From contig OX387197.1 of the NCBI GenBank assembly GCA_947561715.1, positions 18,956,266-19,020,265 of the forward strand: a stretch of DNA of 64,000 nt, written 5' to 3'. This document shows, one piece after another, positions 63,140-64,000 of this stretch (positions are counted from its first letter, which is position 1; every line of letters begins with the position of its first letter). This DNA is from Ascidia mentula (Eukaryota; Chordata; Ascidiacea; Phlebobranchia; Ascidiidae). The translations under genes were made by a program, and so were the position numbers. Under the pieces are notes generated by a model. That model did not search any database. It was not told the origin of the DNA and worked only from the letters and a program-made list of their open reading frames with translations.

Positions 63140-64000
63140 TATTACCTCGTGCCTTCTGCTCGTTTGTATTTGTGTCTTAAACCTGCAAATAACCTGCGGT
63201 GAAACCTGACGATAACTGATGCCATTTCAGTAACTATTCTTACAAACTATTTGCTTTAAAACTGAATCAGACACTTTTCACCCTGCGGGCATCGGGAGTT
63301 ACGCTGATGTGAACACATCAACACAAGACAGCTAGCGATAAGCGTGGAACATTTTGCATAGGACGCAGATGACGACAAAGTAGCGTTGTTAATGCAAAAG
63401 GCCCCGTGTCTGGTCCAAATCAATTTGCCTCGTCCTGGGGCGTTTACTAAAAATCTGCCTGACCTTCCAACAATTATGTTATCACGATTTCGTTCTTACA
63501 AAAGTTTTCGCTCCTCCTTAAAATCGTCTACGCTGTAAATAATCTCTAAAAAGTTATGTCGATTTGCTTTTTCTACGCAAGGAAACTATTTTCTGTCAAG
63601 AGCGACATTGTTGTAGTGTGTTTTTTTCTGGGACATCGCCAAACGCACCTGGTTGGGAAACATCAATTTAATTTCTGGCTTCCTGCCTTTTTTACTTATA
63701 TTTTTTTACGTATAATTGCCAATTGGTGATTAAATGGTTTATGGTTAAAGTGACAATTAAAAGTTGATGATCATTGGTTTGAAGCTAACCTGTGAGGAGA
63801 GATCGTTCAAGGTAACGAATGCAAAAAAACACACGAATTTTAAACATAAGTGGGAGGTACCGCGCGTCGGAATGACTCGCAAAGCTTTCAAATCGGAAAC
63901 GTCAAGAGACGGAAGGTACCCTGTTCAAAAATATCAAACTGTTATTGAATGTGACTTGCTTCTATCAACGTGGCACCACCCACTCATTCCGTAAATGCCA

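Larger units (their letters stand above)
53933..64000 (-). repeat. Array 2, unit U7 (over 10 kb, with insertions, cut by window end)
   Basis: The same unit, enlarged by a minisatellite-bearing block (about 54785–57700), a 1417-bp TIR element in intron 1 of the gene, and a roughly 340-bp stretch of unmatched sequence at about 62797–63139. The window ends in the gene's upstream flank, at sequence matching about 53766 of the previous unit. Confidence 0.9.

Overview
The window is eukaryotic and almost certainly from an animal. Coding sequence is split by short GT–AG introns, there are AATAAA signals, several cut-and-paste DNA transposon remnants with target-site duplications, a minisatellite and tRNA-derived sequence. 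The introns I could place are compact (116–385 bp in most copies), base composition is AT-rich, and the recognisable enzyme is of animal type. A compact-genome marine invertebrate, perhaps a tunicate, fits, but the species is not determinable by eye.

The window is two unrelated head-to-tail tandem arrays fused at about position 19041. Array 1 (1–19041) has five full units (R1 1–3609, R2 3610–6885, R3 6886–10161, R4 10162–13938, R5 13939–17458) and a truncated sixth (R6). Each full unit holds a small candidate gene on the + strand: an exon with a clear signal peptide, a short intron, a second exon whose frame is ambiguous, and an AATAAA about 0.4 kb after the stop. Each unit also has a cluster of promoter-like motifs and an internal block of about 287-bp sub-repeats present in 2 or 3 copies. 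R4 alone carries a 249-bp hAT-type non-autonomous element with a perfect 8-bp target duplication.

Array 2 (19042–64000) has seven units of about 5.7–5.9 kb (the last enlarged by insertions and cut by the window edge). Each carries a six-exon gene on the minus strand. Joined at consensus splice sites with matching phases, the exons encode a 281-residue membrane-bound di-iron enzyme of the fatty acid hydroxylase/sterol desaturase superfamily, closest by eye to FAXDC2. All histidine boxes are present. No single open reading frame shows this gene, because the longest open frames there are shadows. Copies 4–7 (39240–41279, 44958–47000, 50668–52652, 59409–62651) read open throughout. Copies 1–3 (21627–23610, 27489–29470, 33352–35396) share a stop at codon 4. 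Variant sites are mosaic between copies, which points to unequal crossing-over or gene conversion.

Between these genes lie a decayed hAT (Buster/ZBED-like) transposase tail with its terminus, a foldback MITE present in six of seven units, and tRNA-like sequence in intron 4. Unit 7 also carries a minisatellite that switches strand, a 1.95-kb long-TIR element inside that minisatellite, and a 1.42-kb TIR element inside intron 1 of gene copy 7. No rRNA, CRISPR array, prokaryotic feature or intact transposase was found.
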